From Candidatus Gastranaerophilales bacterium (GTDB lineage Bacteria > Cyanobacteriota > Vampirovibrionia > Gastranaerophilales > Gastranaerophilaceae): a stretch of DNA of 64,000 nucleotides. Positions 25,276 through 32,893 of the stretch are shown in pieces (positions within the stretch are counted from its first letter, which is position 1; every line of letters begins with the position of its first letter). The notes under the pieces are model-generated. The model saw only the letters and a list, made by a program, of their open reading frames with translations. It was not told the origin of the DNA and did no database searches. The stretch covers positions 124,001 to 188,000 of the forward strand of contig CALUPW010000001.1 of NCBI GenBank assembly GCA_944322785.1, given 5' to 3'. Made by a program: the position numbers and the translations under genes.

Positions 25276-25827
25276 TTAGTCATCTGTATCAAGCGGAACA
25301 ACGATAATATATTTATCACCGTCTTTGAACTTGCTCATTTCACCAAGTTCGGCTTCATCAGGGAAAATAAAACTTTGCGTGAAACGGATTATTGCATTCT
25401 TGTTGTGCTTTTTTGTTTCACCTGCCGCATTTATTGTCAATTTGTTTCCTTCCCTTGTCACTTCAACATTTTTTTCATTGTTGTCAAACGGCTTTAAATT
25501 AATAATGATTTTGTAGGCATCATCTGTTTTTTCAATATGTACAATTTCACCGGCCTTACGTTCAATCCAATTTTCTCTGCCCATTTCCCTTCTGGCGAAT
25601 TTTTCCGCCTGACGGGCTTCTTTCATCATCATCCTGTCCATTTTTCGCATCTGAACCATCGGATCAAGCATTCTTTTGTAATGCCAGTCAGTTACAACAT
25701 AAAATGCCGCAAATGCCCCCAAAAATGTCAGCAGTCCCGTTAGAATATGTTTTAAAACCGGATGTCCGCATAAAAAACAGTTTTCATGATAGTGTTCATG
25801 TCTGTTTTCATAATTGTTTTCGTCCAT
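25276..25827 (-). CDS. Membrane-anchored protein with Hsp20-like domain
   Basis: The 183-residue protein begins with a His/Cys-containing head (ENRHEHYHENCFLCGH), then one membrane helix (about 25-47), a Met/Arg-rich linker, and a C-terminal beta domain (about 90-180) with YKIIINLKPFD, KNVEVTREGNKLTINA and GDKYIIVVPL, the pattern of alpha-crystallin/CS folds. Membrane-tethered small heat-shock-like proteins are unusual; a role in envelope stress is only a guess. AAAGGAG precedes the ATG. Confidence 0.7.
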   Translation of the reverse strand: MDENNYENRHEHYHENCFLCGHPVLKHILTGLLTFLGAFAAFYVVTDWHYKRMLDPMVQMRKMDRMMMKEARQAEKFARREMGRENWIERKAGEIVHIEKTDDAYKIIINLKPFDNNEKNVEVTREGNKLTINAAGETKKHNKNAIIRFTQSFIFPDEAELGEMSKFKDGDKYIIVVPLDTDD

Positions 25828-25918
25828 AAAATACTCCTTTCTTCATATTACAACGTCATAATATTTCAAGTTAATATCCATTGTCCATAGCATGGTCGGG
25901 TTAATCCTCTTAATAATC

Positions 25919-25947
25919 TTGTCAAAATTATAAATATATGTTACAAT
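25919..25947 (+). promoter_or_regulatory. Promoter of the CopG-like gene
   Basis: TTGTCA, 17 bp, TACAAT; predicted start near 25954, then GGAGGG before ATG 25972. Confidence 0.75.
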
Positions 25948-25971
25948 TATAGCATGGAGGGTTAATGTAAA

Positions 25972-26160
25972 ATGGCAAAAATTTTAGTAACTATGCCAGA
26001 TGAATTTTTAAATCGTGTAGATGGTCTTGCAAGCAACGAACAGAGAACACGCAGCGAACTTATTCGTGAAGCGTTGAGATCTTATATGCGCAGAACAACC
26101 GTTCAGCAGGTTCAAAAAGCTGAAGATAACGCAAAAATTTTAGAGCATCTTCTCGATTAA
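25972..26160 (+). CDS. Ribbon-helix-helix (CopG-type) regulator
   Basis: The 62-residue protein has AKILVTMPDEFLNRVDGLA (beta strand and first helix), then RTRSELIREALRSYMR (second helix). This is a typical CopG/Arc-fold DNA-binding protein. No toxin partner gene is adjacent (the next gene is convergent), so it is more likely a stand-alone repressor than an antitoxin. Confidence 0.88.
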   Translation: MAKILVTMPDEFLNRVDGLASNEQRTRSELIREALRSYMRRTTVQQVQKAEDNAKILEHLLD

Positions 26161-26230
26161 AATATTTATTGGAATTAAATGTGATTTATTAATTAATTTT
26201 GTGCGGCTCATAATATATGAGACGAAGTTT

Positions 26231-27313
26231 TTAAACTCTGTCAAGTTCAATTGTATGACGGATTATTGAATGTGCAGTCAAAAGCAGATAGGGATTAATT
26301 TCATCAGTATGTGACATGTTTATCTTTGCATTTGTAATTTCCGATTTTTGCTGTGCCTCCGGTGTCTTTTTTGTTTCAAATGATATGACAGATTGCATTG
26401 AATAGTGTTTTTGTTCGCTTTCAAGCCGCATAAGCAGTTCATCTTTTGGAAAAGTTTCATTACATTCAATGTTTACATGAACCGAATTCGTTGTTTCAAG
26501 AATGAGTGTTGCCGTCAATATCCCGAAATTTACTGTTGTAATTGTAACTATTAAGATGCTTTCGTTTTCGTTGCCCCCTTCGCTTGAAGTTTCGATTTCT
26601 AAATCAAATCCTGCACCTTCATGCAGCGGAAGCCATGGAAGATATAAGAGCATTAGTGTTTTAAGAGTTTGTGACGGATTGTCGGTTGAAGCAAGCGCTA
26701 TACTTGCATTAATAAGTTTTGCGGTTTCTTTAAGCTGACTTAAATCATTTACACCCTGTTTTGAGGCCGCAGTCATTGCAAGAATCAACTTTGTAACGGC
26801 ATCTTTGCCGTTTGTCTGGATAAGCGAGGCAATATCCGCTATATTTATCATCTGACCCGCTGTAAGCTGAAGATTTTTCAGAGCGGAAGCCATCTGCGTA
26901 TTTATCTGGTTTTTCATAACCGATTGCGTTTCAGATGTTGTAAGCCCCTGAAGCTGGGCAAGTATCTGCGCCTGAGTTTGAGAAAGCAGATTTTTACGTG
27001 CTGCAATCTGCTGTTCAAAAAGTCTGTTAAACTGTACCTGATTAAGATTTTTTTGGAGCATAAAGAGAAGTTCATTCATATTCTGGGGCAGTTTCATCAA
27101 ATCTTTTATATAAACGGAGCGGTCGCCGCCGGATAAAGTGCCAATTTGAGGATTGGCGGAAACTGCGGATTGCGTTGCAGATTGAGCAGTATTGGCAGCG
27201 GCCGGGGTGCCTGCAGAAAAATTTGACGGGTTCACATTGTTTTGAGGGGTTGTTTTGACCGGTTTAAAGTTAATATATTTTGCAATCAGGTTTCCAAGAT
27301 TCAAATTTTCCAT
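26231..27313 (-). CDS. Gln/Ala-rich hypothetical protein, FliK-like C-terminus
   Basis: The 360-residue protein has a disordered Asn/Ala/Gln/Ser-rich N-terminus (20-60), a helical Gln-rich middle (75-150, e.g. QTQAQILAQLQGLTTSETQS) and a C-terminal domain (about 225-310) with LYLPWLP and VTITTVNFGILTATLILE, which loosely recalls the FliK hook-length domain. No flagellar genes are present, so this similarity is weak evidence. No signal peptide or membrane span. Confidence 0.6.
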   Translation of the reverse strand: MENLNLGNLIAKYINFKPVKTTPQNNVNPSNFSAGTPAAANTAQSATQSAVSANPQIGTLSGGDRSVYIKDLMKLPQNMNELLFMLQKNLNQVQFNRLFEQQIAARKNLLSQTQAQILAQLQGLTTSETQSVMKNQINTQMASALKNLQLTAGQMINIADIASLIQTNGKDAVTKLILAMTAASKQGVNDLSQLKETAKLINASIALASTDNPSQTLKTLMLLYLPWLPLHEGAGFDLEIETSSEGGNENESILIVTITTVNFGILTATLILETTNSVHVNIECNETFPKDELLMRLESEQKHYSMQSVISFETKKTPEAQQKSEITNAKINMSHTDEINPYLLLTAHSIIRHTIELDRV

Positions 27314-27355
27314 AAAAGTAATTATACTTATTTTTTGCTGTTTGTCTACCGAGGG

Positions 27356-27383
27356 TTGAAATTATAAAAAGATACGTTATAAT
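27356..27383 (+). promoter_or_regulatory. Antisense promoter, type I module A
   Basis: TTGAAA, 16 bp, TATAAT, followed by AAAAATAAGGGCG. The same arrangement (TTGAAW, 16 bp, TATAAT) faces each of the other three small toxin-like genes. Confidence 0.85.
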
Positions 27384-27389
27384 AAAAAT

Positions 27390-27482
27390 AAGGGCGAGAG
27401 GATTGCCGTCCTCTCTTTAAAAGCCCCGTTTATGTTAGTTTGAGCGCTAGTATAATCAATAAGATTATAATTAGCGCTTTTT
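27390..27482 (+). ncRNA. Antisense RNA of type I module A
   Basis: Predicted from the promoter at 27356 to an intrinsic terminator: AGCGCTA (27443-27449) pairs with TAGCGCT (27472-27478), extended by TATAATC/GATTATA, then TTTTTC. It overlaps the 3' half and 3' untranslated region of the toxin message on the opposite strand by about 90 nt. Confidence 0.65.
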
Positions 27483-27501
27483 CACTTATCGTGAAAACCA
27501 A
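27430..27501 (-). CDS. Small hydrophobic toxin-like peptide, module A
   Basis: The 23-codon frame starts at TTG 27501 behind a very strong site (GGAGGGGGGTGAT). The peptide reads MVFTISEKALIII then LLIILALKLT: a short head with Ser-Glu-Lys, then one hydrophobic helix with a late Lys. It matches modules B and C almost residue for residue. A 5' hairpin (CAAGGG/CCCTTG, 27561-27576) starts the message. The antisense terminator is encoded within the frame. Probable membrane-acting type I toxin (inference). Confidence 0.65.
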   Translation of the reverse strand: MVFTISEKALIIILLIILALKLT

Positions 27502-27576
27502 CTTTATCACCCCCCTCCATGGTATTCAAATTTGCAGTTTGTGCCATGAAGTAAGATGAACAAGGGCTTACCCTTG
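27502..27576 (-). promoter_or_regulatory. 5' leader of toxin module A
   Basis: Begins with CAAGGG-TAAG-CCCTTG. A second hairpin (CATGG/CCATG) ends at the Shine-Dalgarno. TTTAAC, 16 bp, TATTAT further upstream could be the promoter. Confidence 0.5.
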
Positions 27577-27650
27577 TGAATTAAATAATAAAACGAAACT
27601 ATTCCCGTTAAATCATATAAATAACAATTATATTTATGCGTAAATTTTTT

Positions 27651-28640
27651 CTATTTTCTTACCGGAAGATAAGATTGAGGGTAGTTGTAGTCTTCTTTAA
27701 AACCAAGATGTCTGTACATTTTCAATGCTTGAAAATTATTTGTTTCTGTGCAGGTGTTGACTTCCGTAATCGGCTTTTCTCCGCTGTCAACCCATTTGAT
27801 TAGTTGTTCAACGGAATTTTTCAGCATATGTTTTGAAAGACCCCGTCCCTGATGTTCTTTTTTTATTGCAACTATCGGGATATTGGCGATTTTTCCGCCG
27901 GTCAGGTTCATAAAACAAAATCCGACAGGTGTTCCGCTGCAAAGAAGAACACTTGTTGCTTCAGGTAAAAATTCAGCATAAACATTGTTTACAATCTTAT
28001 CAAGAATGTCATAGGTGCCCTCAGGTGTGGTAAATCTCGGATCAAAAAGGGCATCGGCACTTGTTGAAAAGGCTTCATTAACAATTTCAACCGCAGCATC
28101 AAAATATTCGTCTGACCAGCTTACAACCTTATAACAGGGATTTAAGTCCGTCAATTCCGTCAAATTAAGAATTTCACGGGAATTTGTTCCGCTCATCATA
28201 AATCTTAAAACCGCAATCCCCACAAATTTAAAACCGAAACGGGCAATCTCCCCTATCAAAGTTTTTTGTGAACCCAACATAGGATAACAAACTATTTTTT
28301 CCTTTCGTTCCTCTCTTGTTTCTCTTAAAAATTCCTCAATCAAGTATTTGCTTCTGGTCATAATATTTTCCATCTTGAATGAGTGGATTATATTAAGTTC
28401 GACCGCCTCTGAAATCATTGTTGTATAAACAAGAAATGCTGTCGGAATATTGTTTTCAAATAAAACAATACAATTTATCAATTCTTTTTCAAGAGCATCT
28501 ATAAAACCTGCATAATCCAGCGGTTCAAGTTCAAATTTGTATTCAAGAACAGCTCTGTTTCGAAAATCATTGTAAACCGCTGCAAAACTTTTGTAATCCT
28601 GTTCCTCCAGAGGCTTTGCCTCATAAAGTGTATCTATCAT
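27651..28640 (-). CDS. GNAT-family N-acetyltransferase
   Basis: In this 329-residue protein the C-terminal half carries the acetyl-CoA motif AIKKEHQGRGLSKHMLKNS (Q/R-x-x-G-x-G/A), followed by VNTCTETNNFQALKMYRHLGF, the usual last strand and helix. The N-terminal half may be a second, degenerate GNAT fold. Substrate unknown. It lies about 30 bp from ribBA on the same strand and may belong to the same transcript. Confidence 0.82.
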   Translation of the reverse strand: MIDTLYEAKPLEEQDYKSFAAVYNDFRNRAVLEYKFELEPLDYAGFIDALEKELINCIVLFENNIPTAFLVYTTMISEAVELNIIHSFKMENIMTRSKYLIEEFLRETREERKEKIVCYPMLGSQKTLIGEIARFGFKFVGIAVLRFMMSGTNSREILNLTELTDLNPCYKVVSWSDEYFDAAVEIVNEAFSTSADALFDPRFTTPEGTYDILDKIVNNVYAEFLPEATSVLLCSGTPVGFCFMNLTGGKIANIPIVAIKKEHQGRGLSKHMLKNSVEQLIKWVDSGEKPITEVNTCTETNNFQALKMYRHLGFKEDYNYPQSYLPVRK

Positions 28641-28669
28641 AGTTCATTTACCCCAAATGCAATGTTTTT

Positions 28670-29881
28670 TTAAAACATGTGATGCATTTTTTCTTTTTTT
28701 GTTTTCATATACCGTTCGTTATATGAATTGATTTCAGGTGTTAATCTTACCACATCATTTATTTTAAGTCCATAACCCGTCAGGGCTATTATTTTTTTAG
28801 GATTGTTCGTAATAAGGTTGAAGTTGTTAAAACCTAAATCAGATATAATTTGTGCGCCCATGCCGTAATCTCTCAAATCAGCTTTAAATCCGAGCGAAAT
28901 ATTAGCCTCAACCGTATCCTGTCCGCATTCCTGAAGTTTGTAAGCTTTGATTTTGTTAACAATGCCTATCCCACGGCCTTCATGTCCTTTCATATAAATC
29001 AGTGCCCCTTTGCCGTAATCGTTAATCATTTTTAAGGCGCTGTGAAGCTGGTAATTGCAATCGCACTTAAGACTGTGGAATATATCGCCTGTCAGACATT
29101 CGCTGTGGACTCTGACAAGCGGGATTTTGCTGCTTCTGTCATCTTTTACAAGCGCAACACTTTCCTGACCTGTCAGATGATTTAGATAACCGTAGATTTC
29201 AAATTCTCCGAAAACGGTCGGGAGGTGAGCTTCGGCTTCACGGGTTACGATTTTTTCGGTTTTTAGCCGGTAGGCAATAAGTTCGGCGACAGTGATAAAT
29301 TTTATCCCGTGTTTTTGGGCAAACTTAAACAATTCATCACGTTTTGCCATATGACCGTCTTCACCCATAATTTCGCACATAGGACCTGCCGGAATATGAC
29401 CCGAAAGTTTTGCCAGATCGACAACAGCTTCGGTGTGGCCTGTTCTTTGAAGAACTCCGCCTTTTCTTGCGACACACGGGAAAAGATGCCCCGGACGTCT
29501 TAAATCAGACGGAACAGCATCAGGCGCAAGAGCAACTTCAATTGTTTTGGCACGGTCGAATGCCGAAATCCCTGTTGTAACACCGTATTTTTCAGCAGCG
29601 TCAATACTTACCGTGAATGCAGTTTTCATTCCCTCGGTATTTTGTTCGACCATCTGCGGCAAATCAAGTTTTTCTGCAATTTCATTCGAAATAGCAAGGC
29701 AAATCAAACCTTTTGCGTTTTCCGCCATAAATTTGATGATTTCAGGAGTAACCATCTGTCCGGAACAGATTAAATCCCCTTCGTTTTCACGGTCTTCGTC
29801 GTCCGCAACGATTATCATTTTGCCGTTTTTAAAATCTTCAATCGCTTCTTCAATTGTATTAAATTTTACGTCATCCATCAC
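28670..29881 (-). CDS. ribBA: Bifunctional DHBP synthase / GTP cyclohydrolase II
   Basis: In this 403-residue protein residues 1-205 form RibB: VADDEDRENEGDLICSG (acidic metal site) and RTGHTEAVVDLAKL. Residues 206-400 form RibA: RVHSECLTGDIFHSLKCDCN (zinc Cys), YMKGHEGRGIGI and a C-terminal NNPKKI. It supplies both precursors of riboflavin. Its ATG overlaps the end of ribE by 4 bp. ribD and ribH are not in the window. Confidence 0.97.
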   Translation of the reverse strand: MMDDVKFNTIEEAIEDFKNGKMIIVADDEDRENEGDLICSGQMVTPEIIKFMAENAKGLICLAISNEIAEKLDLPQMVEQNTEGMKTAFTVSIDAAEKYGVTTGISAFDRAKTIEVALAPDAVPSDLRRPGHLFPCVARKGGVLQRTGHTEAVVDLAKLSGHIPAGPMCEIMGEDGHMAKRDELFKFAQKHGIKFITVAELIAYRLKTEKIVTREAEAHLPTVFGEFEIYGYLNHLTGQESVALVKDDRSSKIPLVRVHSECLTGDIFHSLKCDCNYQLHSALKMINDYGKGALIYMKGHEGRGIGIVNKIKAYKLQECGQDTVEANISLGFKADLRDYGMGAQIISDLGFNNFNLITNNPKKIIALTGYGLKINDVVRLTPEINSYNERYMKTKKEKMHHMF

Positions 29882-30477
29882 ATAAACCCGTTTTCTTTTA
29901 AAAATTCTTCCGTAATATTATTATTTTGCGAATATAAAAATTTTTCAACATATCTGCCGAGTATATCGGTTTCGATATTTACCAGATCACCTGTTTTAAG
30001 TTCTTTCAGGTTTGTATTTTGAAGTGTGTGCGGAATTACGGCAACTGAAAATTTCATGTTTTCAAGTTTTGAAACGGTAAGGCTGACTCCGTTTACCGTA
30101 ATTGAACCCTTGTAAACTACATATTTTTCAAGTTTATCCGGCAATTCAAAAGTCATGTTCCCTAAATATTTTGCGGTTCCGTCAACATGTCCCTGTACAA
30201 AATGTCCGCCGATTCTTGTTGAAGGTGTCAATGCACGTTCAAGATTGACGGATTTTCCTGTTTTAAATGTTTTAAACGTTGTAATTGAAACTGTTTCGCT
30301 GCTTACGTCGGCCGTAAACGTGTTTGAAGTCATACTTACAACAGTCTGGCAGCACCCGTCAATTGCAATACTGTCGCCGATTTGTGTGTTTTCCAGAACT
30401 TTTGAGCATTCAATAACGAGTTTTTTCCCGTCAAAACTTTTTACTATTCCTGTTTCTTCTACAATTCCTGTGAACAT
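29878..30477 (-). CDS. ribE: Riboflavin synthase, alpha chain
   Basis: In this 199-residue protein two lumazine-binding repeats are visible: MFTGIVEETGIV with AIDGCCQTVV and GGHFVQGHVDGT, then ITVNGVSLTVSKLE and an ILGRYVEKFL ending. The trimer dismutates 6,7-dimethyl-8-ribityllumazine to riboflavin. It is the first gene of the ribE-ribBA unit. TAGAAT lies 6 nt before the ATG; there is no FMN riboswitch in the short upstream region. Confidence 0.96.
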   Translation of the reverse strand: MFTGIVEETGIVKSFDGKKLVIECSKVLENTQIGDSIAIDGCCQTVVSMTSNTFTADVSSETVSITTFKTFKTGKSVNLERALTPSTRIGGHFVQGHVDGTAKYLGNMTFELPDKLEKYVVYKGSITVNGVSLTVSKLENMKFSVAVIPHTLQNTNLKELKTGDLVNIETDILGRYVEKFLYSQNNNITEEFLKENGFM

Positions 30478-30483
30478 AACTGT

Positions 30484-30489
30484 ATTCTA
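30484..30489 (-). promoter_or_regulatory. -10 box 6 nt before the ribE ATG
   Basis: TAGAAT on the minus strand, then ACAGTT and the ATG; a -35 match is weak (TTAAAC at 18 bp). Confidence 0.35.
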
Positions 30490-30536
30490 GCATAAAAATT
30501 AAATGTGGTTTAAATACGAATAAAATATTAATAATA

Positions 30537-30565
30537 TTGACAGAAATTGTATAAAAATGTATTAT
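30537..30565 (+). promoter_or_regulatory. Toxin promoter, type I module B
   Basis: TTGACA, 17 bp, TATTAT. The predicted start (about 30572) falls at the 5' hairpin GGG-TAAG-CCC. Confidence 0.85.
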
Positions 30566-30650
30566 AAATTTCGGGTAAGCCCTTATCACTTATGAATCTG
30601 AAAGCACGAACTATAAATTTGTTAAACTTTCAGAAAGGGGGTGATATAAT

Positions 30651-30725
30651 GTGGAAATCAGTATAACTGAAAAAGCGTTAGTGCTTATCCTGTTGATAAT
30701 ACTAACGCTTAAATTACACAACTAG
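30651..30725 (+). CDS. Small hydrophobic toxin-like peptide, module B
   Basis: A 24-codon frame from GTG 30651 behind AAAGGGGGTGAT, nearly the perfect anti-16S complement. The peptide reads MEISITEKALVLILL then IILTLKLHN, aligning with modules A and C. A hairpin CTGAAAG/CTTTCAG ends directly at the Shine-Dalgarno, so translation may be occluded. A stem-loop terminator with GGGC/GCCC base follows the stop. An out-of-frame ATG overlaps the GTG but stops after four codons. Confidence 0.65.
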   Translation: MEISITEKALVLILLIILTLKLHN

Positions 30726-30764
30726 GGCTTTTAATGGGGCAAGGTGGAACTTGCTCCGCCCTTT
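30668..30764 (-). ncRNA. Antisense RNA of type I module B
   Basis: From the convergent promoter to a terminator formed by AAGCGTTAGT and ACTAACGCTT plus T-run on the minus strand, located inside the toxin frame (30701-30710 and 30673-30682). Confidence 0.65.
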
Positions 30765-30770
30765 TCATTT

Positions 30771-30798
30771 ATTATAACATATTTTTTTCTGAATTCAA
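30771..30798 (-). promoter_or_regulatory. Antisense promoter, type I module B
   Basis: TTGAAT (30798-30793), 16 bp, TATAAT (30776-30771) on the minus strand. Confidence 0.85.
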
Positions 30799-30939
30799 GT
30801 AGCGGCTGTAGAAATTTATATCATGGTTTGAATTAAAAAATCTCTGACACATCACTATGAACTTGATTAAGACTCTGATTACTTAATATTTTCTATAAAT
30901 CTCCGGCCGGATTTGTGGCAAAACAAATTCGGTTGTCAA

Positions 30940-30968
30940 TTGCAATTAAAAATTTTTCACACTATAAT
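30940..30968 (+). promoter_or_regulatory. tpiA promoter
   Basis: TTGCAA, 17 bp, TATAAT, about 34 nt before the ATG; AGGAGAG is the ribosome-binding site. Confidence 0.8.
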
Positions 30969-31002
30969 ATCCATGTCGTGACAAGAATATAGGAGAGAAA
31001 TT

Positions 31003-31803
31003 ATGTCAAGAAAACCAATTATTGCAGGAAACTGGAAAATGAATCTTATCCGTTCAGAAGCCGAAAAGGTTTTTGAAGGTGTTAAAGAATTTGTAAACGA
31101 TTATACTGCAGTTCAATTACCGACAATTGTGATTGCGCCGGTATTTACCTCAATAAGTGCAGTAAGAACAGTGAAATGCAACTGCGGCTGCGGCGGCAAC
31201 AAAATTTCAATAGCCGGTCAAAACTGCCACTGGGAAAATTCAGGCGCATATACAGGCGAGATTTCAGTTGAAATGCTTGCTGATGCCGGCTGCGATTATG
31301 TAATTATCGGTCACTCAGAAAGAAGACAATATTTTGCGGAAACAGATGAAATGATTAACAAAAAAGCAAAAGCAATTCTTGCAGGCGGCTTAATTCCGAT
31401 TATCTGCTGCGGAGAAACTCTTGAACAAAGAGAAGCAGGAATTACTGACAAATGGATTTCAGGTCAAATCAAAGCTGCCTTAGACGGAATTTCATCAGAA
31501 GATGTTGCAAAGTCAGTTATTGCGTATGAACCTATCTGGGCTATCGGAACAGGCAAAACTTGTGATGCCGATGAAGCAAACAGAGTAATCGTAATGATAA
31601 GAAGCGTTGTTAAAGAAGTTGCGGGTGCTGAAGCGGCAGACTCTATCAGAATTCTCTACGGCGGATCCGTTAAGCCTTCAACAATCGCCGAACAAATGTC
31701 AAAATCTGATATTGACGGTGCACTGGTTGGCGGAGCTTCTTTAAAAGCAGACAGTTTTAACGAAATTATTGCAAATACAATGAAAGTTGCAGTTGCAAAA
31801 TAA
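31003..31803 (+). CDS. tpiA: Triosephosphate isomerase
   Basis: The 266-residue protein has all active-site parts: GNWKMN (Lys), GHSERRQYF (His) and AYEPIWAIGTGKT (Glu and loop 6), with LYGGSVKP and GALVGGASL forming the phosphate site. It is slightly longer than usual because of a Cys/Gly-rich insertion (KCNCGCGGN, about residue 62-70). It is monocistronic. Confidence 0.98.
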   Translation: MSRKPIIAGNWKMNLIRSEAEKVFEGVKEFVNDYTAVQLPTIVIAPVFTSISAVRTVKCNCGCGGNKISIAGQNCHWENSGAYTGEISVEMLADAGCDYVIIGHSERRQYFAETDEMINKKAKAILAGGLIPIICCGETLEQREAGITDKWISGQIKAALDGISSEDVAKSVIAYEPIWAIGTGKTCDADEANRVIVMIRSVVKEVAGAEAADSIRILYGGSVKPSTIAEQMSKSDIDGALVGGASLKADSFNEIIANTMKVAVAK

Positions 31804-31819
31804 TGATTTAATTTTAATC

Positions 31820-31891
31820 AAAACGAAACGCTTTTTTGTCATTCTGAACTTGATTCAGAATCTAAATAACTAAAAAGTGTTTCGTTTTTTT
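31820..31891 (+). terminator. tpiA terminator carrying an inserted palindromic repeat
   Basis: Outer arms AAAACGAAACGCTTTTTT and AAAAAGTGTTTCGTTTT form a long stem ending in T. The loop is exactly one dispersed repeat unit (GTCATTCTGAACTTGATTCA...). The repeat seems to have landed within the terminator. Confidence 0.7.
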
Positions 31892-31923
31892 ATGGCTGTT
31901 ATCAAAACGTCTGTTTAATCTAT

Positions 31924-31952
31924 TTGCACAAAATATATTTTTATTCTATAAT
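31924..31952 (+). promoter_or_regulatory. Promoter of the rpmF-fab operon
   Basis: TTGCAC, 17 bp, TATAAT. A small hairpin TCCGT/ACGGA lies in the leader before AAAGGAG. Confidence 0.8.
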
Positions 31953-32000
31953 TGTAACACTTAGTCCGTATTGACGGAATTAAATAAAAAGGAGTAAAAA

Positions 32001-32249
32001 ATGGCTCAACAATTTAATGCCCAAAATATTAAAAAAAGAATATCAGTTCTTGTATTTTTAAAAGGTTCAACGGCTCCGCTTGTGCTTTATGTTGAAAATC
32101 CCGAGGCAATGTATGATGAACTTAAACAGTCAATCAAAAGTCCGACACCTCTTCTAATAGAAAGAGAAACTCAGGGACCTTTGAAAAAAGTCTGTTTCAT
32201 TTCAAATCAGGTTGCATCGCTTGCGCTTCAGGAAGAACAATACATGTAA
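32001..32249 (+). CDS. 82-residue conserved-type hypothetical protein
   Basis: First gene of the L32/fatty-acid operon. The protein looks like a small alpha/beta domain: RISVLVFLKGSTAPLVLYVE (strands), then a helix (NPEAMYDELKQSI), then LKKVCFISNQVASLALQEE. Neither signal peptide nor membrane span. I do not recognise the family. Tight spacing (11 nt) to the YceD-like gene implies co-expression. Confidence 0.75.
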   Translation: MAQQFNAQNIKKRISVLVFLKGSTAPLVLYVENPEAMYDELKQSIKSPTPLLIERETQGPLKKVCFISNQVASLALQEEQYM

Positions 32250-32260
32250 AAGGATAAAAA

Positions 32261-32746
32261 ATGTCCGTAGTATCAATCGAAGATATCGAAAATTCAGCAA
32301 ACAAAACTATATATTGCAAATTTGAAGAAGAAATTGACGGTATAAATTCCGCCGGTCCGATAACTGCTGATTTGGAATTAAAATCTCTGGGTGATTTTAT
32401 AGAAGTCAAAGGAAATGTTAAGGGCGTTTTAATGCTGGAATGTGATTTATGTCTTAAAGAATTTGAGTATAAACTTGATTTCGATATTGACGAAACCTAT
32501 GCAAAAAACGCACTCATGGAAGATTACGGGCAGGAAACCGAACTTAAGGAAGGCCAGTTTATAACAGACTTGAACGGAGAAGATAAAATAGACATTTATG
32601 ACTTATTGTATCAATCTGTAATATTAAATATACCAAATAAAAAAGTTTGTGGTATAAATTGTAATGGGGACAAATTTCTGAAAGAGGAAAACTTGTCCGA
32701 TCCGAGAATGGATGTTTTTAAAAACATCAAAATTGAAAAAAGTTAA
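32261..32746 (+). CDS. YceD/DUF177-family protein
   Basis: The 161-residue protein has the DUF177 hallmark: GVLMLECDLCLKEFEYKLDF (Cys-x-x-Cys), then DIYDLLYQSVILNIPNKKVC and a second Cys pair (VCGINCNG). In most bacteria and in plastids this gene precedes rpmF, and its product is needed for 23S rRNA accumulation. The same order is seen here. Confidence 0.87.
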   Translation: MSVVSIEDIENSANKTIYCKFEEEIDGINSAGPITADLELKSLGDFIEVKGNVKGVLMLECDLCLKEFEYKLDFDIDETYAKNALMEDYGQETELKEGQFITDLNGEDKIDIYDLLYQSVILNIPNKKVCGINCNGDKFLKEENLSDPRMDVFKNIKIEKS

Positions 32747-32893
32747 TTATTAAATTTGTCTTCACACCTGTGCAAGGCGCCCTCAATCCGGTGTATTTAA
32801 CTCACGAAATGCCGGCATGAGGTGAGGTTCTTCTTAAAAAGAAGAACGTAAATGAAATATAAGTAGTAGGAAAAATAAAAAGGAAAAAGAAAA

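Noticed and set aside
25972-26160. CopG-like protein as antitoxin of a type II pair
   Set aside because: No short partner gene in the same operon; the next gene is convergent and 360 codons long.
28640-30530. FMN riboswitch for the riboflavin genes
   Set aside because: The region before ribE is too short and lacks the conserved RFN core; TAGAAT sits directly before the ATG.
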